Below, piece by piece: positions 41,014-49,035 of a stretch of 64,000 nucleotides of DNA; within the stretch, counting starts at the first letter, position 1; the number at the start of each line of letters is the position of its first letter. A program made the position numbers and the translations under genes. The notes beneath the pieces are model-generated. The model searched no databases. It saw only the letters and a program-made list of their open reading frames with translations, and was not told the origin of the DNA. Origin of the DNA: Thiothrix winogradskyi. GTDB lineage: Bacteria; Pseudomonadota; Gammaproteobacteria; Thiotrichales; Thiotrichaceae. The DNA is taken from assembly GCF_021650935.1 (NCBI RefSeq), contig NZ_CP091244.1, forward strand, positions 744,001 through 808,000. Reading direction: 5' to 3'.

Positions 41014-41991
41014 ATGCATCCTGCTTTTTCGGTCATTTTTTTGACCACATTGATTGGTGCGGGTCAGGGCTTGTTTCTGGCGCTGTACACGGGTCAGGTT
41101 TACAACACGTTTGGGGTGGTGGGTGATGCCATGCCGCAGCAGGCGTTGTACGTTGCTGGCACGGTTATCGTAACGTTGTTAATGGGCTTGGGTTTGTTTG
41201 CCTCGTTTTTCCATTTGGGAAGACCCGAACGGGCGTGGCGAGCGGCGACCAAGTGGCGCACGTCGTGGTTGGCGCGTGAAGTGATTGTGTTGCCTGCGTT
41301 TGCGGGCATGGCGTTCGTTTGGGGTGCGCTACACTATTTGGGGATTGATCCGGTCGTGTTTACTACGGGGACGGTGGAAGTCAAACTGACCTTATTGGTG
41401 GGTCTGGTGGCGGGTGTACTGGCATTCTTGCTGTATATTTGCACGGGGATGATTTACGCGGCGATTAAGTTCATTCAGGAATGGGCTACGCCGTTGACGA
41501 TTGTGAACTACACGCTGTTGGGTTTGGCTTCGGGGTTCTCGCTGGCGGCGGCGTTGAGTGCGCATTACTGTAGCAGCTTGGTGGATGCGTATGCGCTGTG
41601 GGCGTTGGTGTTTACCTTGCTGGGCTTTGTGAGCCGTATGTTTGCGTTGCGTCGTAATGCTCGCCTCAAATATAAGAGCACGGCTTGCACCGCCATTGGG
41701 GTACGTCACCCGAAGATTACCCAGATTTCACAAGGGGCAATGGGCGGCTCGTTCAATACCCGTGAGTTTTTCCATCATAAAAGCCTGCAATTCATGCAAG
41801 GGATCAAGGTGTTTTTCTTGATTGTGGCGTTTATTGTGCCGGTGACGCTGGTGGTGATTGGTTGGTCGAATCAGTTTGCGGTGGTCTTGTTGGCAGCGGC
41901 GTTGATTCAGTACGTGGGTTTGCTGGCGGAACGCTGGTTCTTCTTCGCACAGGCGAATCATCCGCAGAATCTTTACTATCAAGCAACGTAA
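41014..41991 (+). CDS. soeC: Sulfite dehydrogenase membrane anchor SoeC, copy 2
   Basis: 325 residues, intact, with the same start and ribosome site as copy 1. It differs at about seven residues: Ser-Pro to Pro-Gln in GDAMxxQALY, Val to Leu after VIVT, Met to Lys in AATxWRT, Met-Val to Val-Ala near FFLI, and Leu to Phe in WSNQxAV. The last helices and quinone-side residues are otherwise unchanged. It has no cognate complete SoeB or SoeA beside it. It may supply extra anchor protein to the complete SoeAB, or be drifting. Confidence 0.9.
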   Translation: MHPAFSVIFLTTLIGAGQGLFLALYTGQVYNTFGVVGDAMPQQALYVAGTVIVTLLMGLGLFASFFHLGRPERAWRAATKWRTSWLAREVIVLPAFAGMAFVWGALHYLGIDPVVFTTGTVEVKLTLLVGLVAGVLAFLLYICTGMIYAAIKFIQEWATPLTIVNYTLLGLASGFSLAAALSAHYCSSLVDAYALWALVFTLLGFVSRMFALRRNARLKYKSTACTAIGVRHPKITQISQGAMGGSFNTREFFHHKSLQFMQGIKVFFLIVAFIVPVTLVVIGWSNQFAVVLLAAALIQYVGLLAERWFFFAQANHPQNLYYQAT

Positions 41992-42015
41992 GTTGTTTGG
42001 TGGTGAGTGATCGTG

Positions 42016-42042
42016 AAAACGCCCGCTGATGCGGGCGTTTTT
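42016..42042 (+). terminator. Rho-independent terminator after soeC copy 2
   Basis: AAAACGCCCGC-TGAT-GCGGGCGTTTTT, identical to the hairpin at 36467-36492. Confidence 0.92.
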
Positions 42043-42091
42043 GTTAGTATGCGCACGCACTCTTCCAGCAACACAACAGACAAGGTTCACC

Positions 42092-42625
42092 GTGGCAATC
42101 AAACCAACCATTTACAAAGCCAGAATTTCGTTATCGGATATGGAACGCAATTACTACGATTCCCTGAATCTGACCATTGCCCAGCACCCCTCCGAAACGC
42201 TGGAGCGCATGATGGTGCGTATTTTGGCGTATTGCCTCAATGCTCAGGAAGGAATTGAGCTGACCAAAGGGCTGGAAGACGTGGAAGAACCCGCCATCTG
42301 GGTACGCACGATGGATGAGCAAATCGCGCTGTGGATTGATTTGGGCGAACCCACGCCAGAACGGGTTAAAAAGGCAACTCATCGGGCGCGAGCGGTGCGT
42401 GTTTACAGCTTTAACAGCAAGTCGGATGTCTGGTGGTCACAAAATGTGAAGAAGTTTAGCCAGTTGGATGCTGCGTTTTACCGCTTTCCAGCAGAAGAGA
42501 TTGAAGCACTGGCGGCGTTGGTGAGCCGCACGATGGATTTGTCGATAACGATTACCGGCGACTCTGCTTATATCGCGGGTGATAAGGGTGAGGTCGAGGT
42601 TCATTGGGACGTGTTACAGGCTTAG
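42092..42625 (+). CDS. yaeQ: YaeQ family protein
   Basis: 177 residues. It matches YaeQ along its whole length: IKPTIYKARISLSDMERNYYDSLNLTIAQHPSETLERMMVRILAYCLNA, then IALWIDLGEPTPERVKKATHRAR. YaeQ has a compact PD-(D/E)xK-like fold, and its function is unsettled. The start is GTG at 42092, which gives the family N-terminus; the longer frame would begin inside the terminator. It converges with the MvaI-like endonuclease gene with a 5-bp gap. Confidence 0.9.
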   Translation: MAIKPTIYKARISLSDMERNYYDSLNLTIAQHPSETLERMMVRILAYCLNAQEGIELTKGLEDVEEPAIWVRTMDEQIALWIDLGEPTPERVKKATHRARAVRVYSFNSKSDVWWSQNVKKFSQLDAAFYRFPAEEIEALAALVSRTMDLSITITGDSAYIAGDKGEVEVHWDVLQA

Positions 42626-42630
42626 TTTTT

Positions 42631-43956
42631 CTATGAAAGATCGACAGTCTCATGTTTGTAATAAAGGTTGATGAGGTTGTCGTGTTTAATCCGAAACTGA
42701 CTACGCCGCTTGGTGACAGGTTTTGGGGATGAAGCTTTTTCCATCTTGATCGCGGGGTCATAGGAAATGGTTCCGTTTGCTATCGCTTTCAGGAACAGCA
42801 AGAAGTCGGTTTCTTCGCATAGCAAAACTTGGCAACCAAATGCATATTCGGGGGGAGGAGTCCGAAATAGCGACGGAATATAAGCGGCTTGCGCGTGTTT
42901 GCGGTTCCAATGATCCAGCATACCGGTAAAGCTCCACGATGCAGCTATTTCTCCAGCTTGGGTTTCAAGACCAATACAGCCTGCCATATCGGTGATTTTC
43001 CCCGATTGCTGATCGTAACCATCTAAGATCAAACGTAAGCCTGTGTCGGCGTGGTAGGTGCGACCGATTGTATAAATGCCGCCAAAATTGATGCGGTCAA
43101 CCTTGCCACTTTTGTCGGGATAGCCGAAGCGACGCAGGAAATCAGGTACGCCGTTATCACAATAAAATCCACCAGTGGGTTCGGGTGTCATCAGTGTTAC
43201 GGGGCTTTTGGGCTTAAAAGAGCGGAAATCGTTGACACCATACTGTTTGATTTCCCATCCAAGGTAGTCTGGTTCTGAGTTACCATTCGGGGAAATGCCC
43301 AATTCTGCCTCTAACGTATAGCCGCCGCCATTTCTGGCACTGTAAGGTGTGATCACACCATCTTTCCCCAGTTTCTGTGAATCTATCCAGTTTTTCTCAC
43401 AAATTTCCTTCAAGGCTTCTAATAGCAGAACGCGGGTATTTTGCTTTTTATCAGGTGGGAATAGCTCAATAAGAACACTGCTGACGTTGACGTTATTGCT
43501 GGTAAGCGCATAAAGCTCCTTGCTCAACGGGTCATCCGGGGTAGCAGCGTAACCCAATACATCGCCGTTTGGGGTGATACCAAGGAACAATGTCCTGCCT
43601 TCATCGCGGGAAGCGATCACGTTTGAGGGGGCATGACGGCAACCTTTTAGAAGCCCAGACATGCGTACTTCCGGGTATTCGGGATACAGAATAAGTTGAG
43701 CATTCGGGGCAAGATAACGTCCGTTCTTATCGACCCAATAGAAGGTAACATCGGCTTTTGTGCGTGACGTTTTGCCTTTAGCTATATTGCTATCGTCCAC
43801 GTAGAGGGAACCATGAGGAATAGTGTGCAAGGCAGAAAAGCCACCTCCAAGGTAGAACTGATTTTTTGAGTTATCGTTAGGCGCTAACTTTTTCGCATAG
43901 AAACGGATTGCTCCATGTGATTCCATGAGCTGTAAGAGCGAGTTAATTGATTCCAT
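42631..43956 (-). CDS. Type II restriction endonuclease, MvaI/BcnI family
   Basis: 441 residues. The C-terminal half holds the MvaI/BcnI signature: NGGGYTLEAELGISPNGNSEPDYLGWEIKQY, with the Glu, Asp and Glu-x-Lys of a monomeric PD-(D/E)xK nuclease. Family enzymes cut CCWGG or CCSGG. An extra N-terminal domain of about 200 residues (with a GITPNGDVLGYA motif) is not in the short prototypes and may bind DNA. The start at 43956 is chosen for family-like sequence; the frame is open to 44019. It is encoded downstream of two cytosine methyltransferases on the same strand. Confidence 0.85.
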   Translation of the reverse strand: MESINSLLQLMESHGAIRFYAKKLAPNDNSKNQFYLGGGFSALHTIPHGSLYVDDSNIAKGKTSRTKADVTFYWVDKNGRYLAPNAQLILYPEYPEVRMSGLLKGCRHAPSNVIASRDEGRTLFLGITPNGDVLGYAATPDDPLSKELYALTSNNVNVSSVLIELFPPDKKQNTRVLLLEALKEICEKNWIDSQKLGKDGVITPYSARNGGGYTLEAELGISPNGNSEPDYLGWEIKQYGVNDFRSFKPKSPVTLMTPEPTGGFYCDNGVPDFLRRFGYPDKSGKVDRINFGGIYTIGRTYHADTGLRLILDGYDQQSGKITDMAGCIGLETQAGEIAASWSFTGMLDHWNRKHAQAAYIPSLFRTPPPEYAFGCQVLLCEETDFLLFLKAIANGTISYDPAIKMEKASSPKPVTKRRSQFRIKHDNLINLYYKHETVDLS

Positions 43957-44080
43957 AGATGTTTCAGTTCTGGTATTTTCGTCTTGCACGATAAATTTTT
44001 CACATGAATAGGTTAACAAAAGCCCCGCTTGTACAGGGCTTTGCGAATCAGCACTTCAGGCTTGTTGTTCTGGCTGGGAA

Positions 44081-44389
44081 TTAATGTTGCCGAACCCACT
44101 CATCCTTGCTGGTATCCCACGTATACCCCTGATAGGTATACCACGCCTCCACACCAATAGCGCAGGCTTCCGCTTCACCAATGTTGCTGAACATATTCTC
44201 ATAAATGCTCGTTACCTTGGCGCAGGCAGCATCATCTAATTCTCGCTGTCCAGTTGTTGCATTTATCTGATCTGCCGGATCATCTTCAGGATGGATATAA
44301 ATGCCCAGTTCCAGCATGGCATCCCACCAAGCGCGTGTACCAGCCGCTGTTTTATCCGTAAGTGCGGGAATCATTTCTACTGACAACAT
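44081..44389 (-). CDS. Small acidic protein of unknown function in restriction locus
   Basis: 102 residues, acidic, with tryptophans near both ends (TRAWWDAMLELGIYIHPEDDPADQI and EAWYTYQGYTWDTSKDEWV). No recognised domain. Its start at 44389 has GGAG seven bases upstream and lies 38 bp inside the 3' end of the methyltransferase gene, so it is translationally tied to it. It lies between the methyltransferase and the MvaI-like nuclease. It could be an accessory or control protein; I cannot assign a role. Confidence 0.65.
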   Translation of the reverse strand: MLSVEMIPALTDKTAAGTRAWWDAMLELGIYIHPEDDPADQINATTGQRELDDAACAKVTSIYENMFSNIGEAEACAIGVEAWYTYQGYTWDTSKDEWVRQH

Positions 44390-45686
44390 AGTCTGTCTCC
44401 ATTACAAATAAAGGGGTTGAGTCATCCTGATTGATCCACATATCAGCCATCAGGGGTTTGTAAGTTTGTTGCATTATCCAGGGTTTCATCACGCGGGCAA
44501 CTTCGCGGAAGACAGGCATCACCACTGAGTTGCCGAACTGTTTGTACGCCCGTGTATCCGACACCGGAATACGGAAACTGTCCGGGTAGCCCATCAGCCG
44601 CGCACATTCTCGCGGGGTGAGGCGGCGCGGGTTTTTGTCTTCGCCTTGCCAGACCAGTATTTCCGAGCCATCTTTGTAATAACGGGCGGAAAGGGTACGG
44701 GTCACGCTATTGGCATACGCCAGCCCAAAACCAAAGCCGTTACCCTTAGCCTTATGCTTGTCAGAATAATCTTGCAGGTATTTCCAAAGATTGTTGGTTA
44801 GGGTGTATTTGTCATGAATCTTGCGGTTGGCATGATCGAAATAGCGACCTTCGTCGTGTTCCAGTACAGGTTCGCTACCATCGGTCTTGTGTAGGATGTT
44901 ACCTAGCGTGATGCGTCCTTTGCCCGGCAGTTGCAGTGCATCCCAGCTAAATGCGGTTGGTTCGCGGAAGCCGACAATGACCGTGCGTTCACGGTGCTGG
45001 GGTGTCCAGTGCTGCCCATCAATGGTTGTCCAGTGAACCTGATAGCCAAGTTCTTCCCGCAAGGTGTGCAGGATGATACGGAACGTATTGCCCTTGTCAT
45101 GGGATTGCAGATTCTTGACGTTTTCCAGCAAGAATGCACCGGGGCGTTTGGCTTTGATGATGCGTGCCACATCGAAAAACAGCGTGCCTTGAGTTTCATC
45201 CTCAAAACCGTGCGCCCGTCCAAGGGCATTTTTCTTCGAGACTCCCGCAATCGAAAACGGCTGGCAGGGAAAACCGGCTAATAGTACGTCATGTGCCGGA
45301 ATGTTCGCTTCGGGTATCGTGGTAATGTCCCCGGCAATGGGTTGCCCATCGGCAAAGTTGGCGTGGTAGGTACGTTGGGCGTAGGAGTCCCACTCGCTGG
45401 TAAACACACAGCGCCCACCTTGTAATTCAAATGCTTTGCGGATACCACCAATCCCTGCAAACAGGTCGATGAAGGTGAAATCGGCACTGTCAGCGGGTTT
45501 GCCAAACGGCATCAACATCTGTTGCAGGCCGTACAGAATGCCATGTTTTGGCTCTGTCTCATGTTTTAGCCAGCGTCCGACGGTGCTGGGGTTAACTCCC
45601 AGCTTTTCAGCAATTTCGGAATGGTTGTAGTAGTGCGCAGCCTCTTCCAAACACTGCAACACCGTTGACGCTCTGACTTCGTACAT
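44352..45686 (-). CDS. DNA (cytosine-5) methyltransferase, Dcm/M.EcoRII-like
   Basis: 444 residues. Motifs in order: I (FIDLFAGIGGIRKAFE), IV (AGFPCQPFSIAG) with the catalytic Cys, VI (FLLENVKNL), VIII (QHRERTVIVGF), and IX-X (RRLTPRECARLMGYP, KQFGNSVVMPV). The N-terminal 65 residues carry a helix-turn-helix (HSEIAEKLGVNPSTVGRWLKHE) like the autoregulatory region of M.EcoRII. GGAG lies six bases before the ATG at 45686. It probably protects the CCNGG-type sites of the MvaI/BcnI-like nuclease. An inverted repeat at 45699-45734 surrounds its putative promoter. Confidence 0.9.
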   Translation of the reverse strand: MYEVRASTVLQCLEEAAHYYNHSEIAEKLGVNPSTVGRWLKHETEPKHGILYGLQQMLMPFGKPADSADFTFIDLFAGIGGIRKAFELQGGRCVFTSEWDSYAQRTYHANFADGQPIAGDITTIPEANIPAHDVLLAGFPCQPFSIAGVSKKNALGRAHGFEDETQGTLFFDVARIIKAKRPGAFLLENVKNLQSHDKGNTFRIILHTLREELGYQVHWTTIDGQHWTPQHRERTVIVGFREPTAFSWDALQLPGKGRITLGNILHKTDGSEPVLEHDEGRYFDHANRKIHDKYTLTNNLWKYLQDYSDKHKAKGNGFGFGLAYANSVTRTLSARYYKDGSEILVWQGEDKNPRRLTPRECARLMGYPDSFRIPVSDTRAYKQFGNSVVMPVFREVARVMKPWIMQQTYKPLMADMWINQDDSTPLFVMETDYVVSRNDSRTYG

Positions 45687-45698
45687 GATTGACTCCAC

Positions 45699-45734
45699 GG
45701 GAAACTTTTTTGCATTTTATGATTATAGTTTCCC
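45699..45734. promoter_or_regulatory. Inverted repeat around the methyltransferase 1 promoter
   Basis: GGGAAACT (45699-45706) and AGTTTCCC (45727-45734) are perfect complementary 8-bp arms 20 bp apart, 13 bp upstream of the start. The AT-rich spacer holds possible -10 hexamers on the minus strand. It is a candidate site for autoregulation by the methyltransferase N-terminal HTH. Confidence 0.5.
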
Positions 45735-45788
45735 TTTAGCAATCAGTGGTTCGTTTTTAGTTCGCCATTTGGATTCACACTTAGGGCA

Positions 45789-47057
45789 TCAGCCAAACCT
45801 GAGGTTTTGTTGTACGGGCATCCCCGCAGGCTGAACATCATGCTCACCACATAGCCGATTCAGAAAATCCACGAGTGACAGCCCCAGTTCATACGCCATA
45901 TTGCTGGGCACGGCATTGCCAATCTGCTTGTATTGCGAAGTCAACGCGCCCTTGAATTGCCAATCATCTGGGAAGGTTTGGATGCGGGCATATTCGCGCA
46001 CGGTAAACGGACGGGTTTCTTCGGGGTGGCAACGCTCAGTCTGTTTTTGTGCGGGGGCGCAGGTGAGGGTTAGGCAAGGTTCGTCCCAATGCATCCGCCG
46101 CGCCATGCCGGTTTTGCCGCCACCGAGGTAATAACTTTGCATCATATAGGCTTTTTGCACGTCTTCCGGCAAATCACGCCAGTAACCACCGGGGGGAACT
46201 TGTGCCATTACTGCGGCTTTTTTGGCAGGGTAGCCTTGCCCAGCGGAGGTTGGAACATGGCAAGGAAACAGTTCGCCCGCTTTCAAGGCATCTTTGAGCG
46301 TGTAGATTTTTTGATAGGGGCGAGGCCAGTGGAATTTTACCAATCCGGCAAGATCATTGCGGATACCAACCAGTAGTAAACGTTCACGTTTTTGCGGGAC
46401 ACGATAGAAAATGGCTTTCATCACGTGCGGTTCAAGCAGTGTGTAGCCCAGTTCGTTGATGACGGAACGAATATTTTCCAGCGTTTTACCATCGTCGTGG
46501 TTGAGTAATCCGCGCACATTTTCCGCCATGAATAGCTTGGGATTGGTTTCTTTGATGGCGCGGGCAAACTCGAAAAACAGTGTGCCACGGGCATCTTCAA
46601 AGCCCATTTTTTTGCCTGCATAACTAAACGCTTGGCAGGGGAAACCACCCGTTACTACGTCAATTTGGTTATGGTATGGCGTGAAATCTAACTTGCCAAT
46701 ATCGCCACATTGTACGTTCCAGTGAGGGCGGTTGGCTTTGAGGGTATCGCAGGCATTTTTGTCGATTTCATTCAGCAGTACGGTATCTAGCCCTGCTTTT
46801 TCCAACCCAATCGCCAAACCACCTGCACCCGCGAACAGTTCAATGGTTTTATAGGCGTGGTCTGGAGTGATTACCGGACGTTTGGAATCATCAAAAATGA
46901 AGCGTAACTCCTCGAATTGCCGCAATTGGTCTTTGTCGTAAAAACGGTAATTATTCATAGGGTTGCGCGTAGAGGGTAGCTTCCCGCTGTTATCCCAGCG
47001 GCGTAGCGTTTCCTTTGAGACACCCAACATATCGGCAACTTGTGCGACAGAGTACAT
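45789..47057 (-). CDS. DNA (cytosine-5) methyltransferase with MerR-like N-terminal HTH
   Basis: 422 residues. The first 60 residues form a MerR-type winged helix (YSVAQVADMLGVSKETLRRWDNSG, then NNYRFYDKDQL). The methyltransferase motifs follow: I (ELFAGAGGLAIGLEKAGL), IV (GGFPCQAFSYAG), VI (MAENVRGL), VIII (QKRERLLLVG) and IX-X (FTVREYARIQTFPDDW, QIGNAVPSNMAYEL). It probably protects against the TdeIII-like nuclease encoded just upstream. The MerR-like domain suggests it controls its own gene through the direct repeat at 47084-47102. Confidence 0.9.
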   Translation of the reverse strand: MYSVAQVADMLGVSKETLRRWDNSGKLPSTRNPMNNYRFYDKDQLRQFEELRFIFDDSKRPVITPDHAYKTIELFAGAGGLAIGLEKAGLDTVLLNEIDKNACDTLKANRPHWNVQCGDIGKLDFTPYHNQIDVVTGGFPCQAFSYAGKKMGFEDARGTLFFEFARAIKETNPKLFMAENVRGLLNHDDGKTLENIRSVINELGYTLLEPHVMKAIFYRVPQKRERLLLVGIRNDLAGLVKFHWPRPYQKIYTLKDALKAGELFPCHVPTSAGQGYPAKKAAVMAQVPPGGYWRDLPEDVQKAYMMQSYYLGGGKTGMARRMHWDEPCLTLTCAPAQKQTERCHPEETRPFTVREYARIQTFPDDWQFKGALTSQYKQIGNAVPSNMAYELGLSLVDFLNRLCGEHDVQPAGMPVQQNLRFG

Positions 47058-47083
47058 AATTAACCTTCAACAACCTTACACAT

Positions 47084-47102
47084 GGTTACTATTATAGGTT
47101 AC
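47084..47102. promoter_or_regulatory. Direct repeat with embedded -10 hexamer upstream of methyltransferase 2
   Basis: GGTTAC-TATTATA-GGTTAC. On the minus strand this reads GTAACC-TATAATA-GTAACC, so a perfect TATAAT lies between two identical hexamers, 34 bp before the start codon. The upstream -35 is poor. It is a candidate operator for the MerR-like domain of the methyltransferase. Confidence 0.5.
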
Positions 47103-47174
47103 ATAGGGCGAACTTGGCTATAAGACAGGTAAGAAGCGTTGATTTAAGCTGATCAATGGGAAAATAGTGCTGAA

Positions 47175-47984
47175 TCAGTCATAAGTGTTTAAAAGTAAAT
47201 CAATTGAGCTTTCCAGTTCCCCCGATGCTCGTAACTCAGTGAAGGATGTTGTAATGATTTCATAGGCATCTTCCAAACCCGAACAGAAATCCCAGAATTG
47301 ATTTTCTACCCAAGCCTCATTGTCTGCCTCAAGTGGTCTACCGCCACCAATTACGCCTTTCCAGAATGATTTTCCTGAATTTGGATTGTAAGGAAACACA
47401 ATTCTTGCAGTGGCTGAACCCGTCGGATGTTTGGAATAAAAATAGGCATACCAGTACAATACTTGCTCCATGCAACCCGTCAGTGTGGGCAAGTTAGGTT
47501 GAACCGTTTTAATATCAAAAAAGTAGTCAATCCCATCTTTAGATAACCAGATGTCAACACCCTTGCCTCTTGGGGGAGCCTCGAAAGTTTCAATAGGTCG
47601 GTTAATGAAGTGCTGGCACACTCTTTTGATTTCATCATGGCTGATTTTTGCATCGTACAAGCCATTGCCCCGTTTACGATCATCAATAATGGATTGAAGC
47701 GCGTTGTTCAGGTTAGAAGGCATATTGGCAGGGCTTTGCAGGTTTGATTCAACGACCGTGAAACCATTTTCCCGCGCTAACGCTTTGGCTAAAGGTTCCC
47801 ACAATGTTGTGCCTAACGATGTTTCAAGTCCGCCAACAATTGAGCGGATTTTGCGCTCTTTGGGGATGATGAGATCCAAAATCTGAAATTTTGCTTTTTT
47901 CTTGAGGGACTTGGCGGCAAATTCTGTAATGCTGTTCTTGATGGTGTTTTTTACTAAAGTTTTTGCATTTTCTCGCGTCAACAT
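47175..47984 (-). CDS. Type II restriction endonuclease, TdeIII family
   Basis: 269 residues. The sequence matches the TdeIII family: an N-terminal helical part, the IRSIVGGLETSLGTTLWEPLAKALA segment, and a PD-(D/E)xK core with GKGVDIWLSKDGIDYFFDIKTVQPN (Asp, Asp-x-Lys). A conserved FPYNPNSGKSFWKG region follows. TdeIII cuts GGNCC, so a related site is likely. It is the first gene of the co-directional restriction block and precedes its presumed methyltransferase by 117 bp. Confidence 0.85.
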   Translation of the reverse strand: MLTRENAKTLVKNTIKNSITEFAAKSLKKKAKFQILDLIIPKERKIRSIVGGLETSLGTTLWEPLAKALARENGFTVVESNLQSPANMPSNLNNALQSIIDDRKRGNGLYDAKISHDEIKRVCQHFINRPIETFEAPPRGKGVDIWLSKDGIDYFFDIKTVQPNLPTLTGCMEQVLYWYAYFYSKHPTGSATARIVFPYNPNSGKSFWKGVIGGGRPLEADNEAWVENQFWDFCSGLEDAYEIITTSFTELRASGELESSIDLLLNTYD

Positions 47985-48091
47985 TAATTTTCACCGCCTA
48001 TTGATCAAGTCTTACATTGGATGTATTGGAAGGTTGGCTTAATGCGAGTATGCCCTCATCAAGCCAATCCTCCAGTCCTGAGAATTAAGTT

Positions 48092-48949
48092 TTAACCCAA
48101 CAATTCCTTCATAAACTGTGGTAACGCCGCGCTGCCCTGATGCACACCCGCGTTGTAATAACGGGTTGGGAACGCCAACGCTTCCGCCGCCGTTTGCCGT
48201 GCAAATTCCACCTTGCCCGCTTTCGCCGCAATCGTGCAGCTCCACCAGCCAGTCGGATAGCTCACTAACTGGAACTGATGCAATTTCGTATCGCTGAAAC
48301 CCGCTTTACGCATGGTATCGTGCATCGGCTTGATGATTTTTTCTGCGTGAACCAACGGCGATTCGCTTTGCTGTACCAGCAAGCCATTTTCGCCCAGTGC
48401 ACGCCAGCAGCCACGGAAAAACTCTTCGCTATACAACACCGCGCCAGGCCCCACCGGGTCAGTGCTATCCACAATCAGCACATCCAACGAACCCGGTTCG
48501 GCATTATTGATCCACGCAATGCCGTCTTCAAACGCCAGTGTCGCACGCGGGTCATTATTGGATTCACACAATTCGGGGAAAAACATTTCGCTGACGCGGG
48601 TAACACGCTCGTCGATGTCAATTTGGATGGCAGCTTCAACTTCGGGGTGGCGCAACACTTCACGCAACGTGCCGCAATCACCACCACCGATAATGCACAC
48701 ACGCTTCGGGGATGGGTGGCTGAACATGACAGGATGCGCCATCATTTCATGGTAAACGAAGTTGTCGCGAGTCGTGACCATCGTGCAACCATCCAGCGTC
48801 ATCAGCTTGCCGAAGGTTTTAGTATCGTAGATTTCGAGCTTTTGGAACGGGGTTTGCTCTTCGTGAATTTTGCCCGCATCGGTTAATTCCAGCCCGAAAA
48901 TCGTGCCGGAATCAGAAAGTTCAGTAAACCAGTTAGGTTGGGTTGTCAT
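48092..48949 (-). CDS. speE: Spermidine synthase
   Basis: 285 residues. Transfers an aminopropyl group from decarboxylated S-adenosylmethionine to putrescine. The aminopropyltransferase motifs are present: HPSPKRVCIIGGGDCGTLREVLRH, the nucleotide-binding acidic residue (IDIDERV), VDSTDPVGPGAVLYSEEF and QSESP. No speD gene is adjacent. The start at 48949 (MTTQPNWFTE) is family-like; the frame is open to 48988. Confidence 0.95.
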   Translation of the reverse strand: MTTQPNWFTELSDSGTIFGLELTDAGKIHEEQTPFQKLEIYDTKTFGKLMTLDGCTMVTTRDNFVYHEMMAHPVMFSHPSPKRVCIIGGGDCGTLREVLRHPEVEAAIQIDIDERVTRVSEMFFPELCESNNDPRATLAFEDGIAWINNAEPGSLDVLIVDSTDPVGPGAVLYSEEFFRGCWRALGENGLLVQQSESPLVHAEKIIKPMHDTMRKAGFSDTKLHQFQLVSYPTGWWSCTIAAKAGKVEFARQTAAEALAFPTRYYNAGVHQGSAALPQFMKELLG

Positions 48950-49035
48950 GGCAGCGCCTGTTGGTTGTTCACACAAAGGCGCTATCATGCCACAAGCATT
49001 GTGGTGGGAAAATCGCTATCAGGTTAAGTTAACCA

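Larger units (their letters stand above)
40437..42042. repeat. Large direct duplication, copy 2 (3' soeB, soeC, terminator)
   Basis: Partner of 34888-36492. The left junction is abrupt, with AT-rich non-homologous DNA before 40437. The right end is the shared terminator. Bases between the soeC stop and the terminator differ from copy 1, so the copies are not fresh. Confidence 0.95.

Noticed and set aside
44352..47057. Both methyltransferases serving one nuclease, as in ScrFI
   Set aside because: Possible, but the nearby TdeIII-like nuclease gives each methyltransferase its own probable partner, which is the simpler reading.
48034..48067. TTGGCTT/AAGCCAA inverted repeat between the TdeIII-like gene and speE
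   Set aside because: The arms are only 7 bp with a 20-bp loop and no T-run; too weak to call a terminator or operator.
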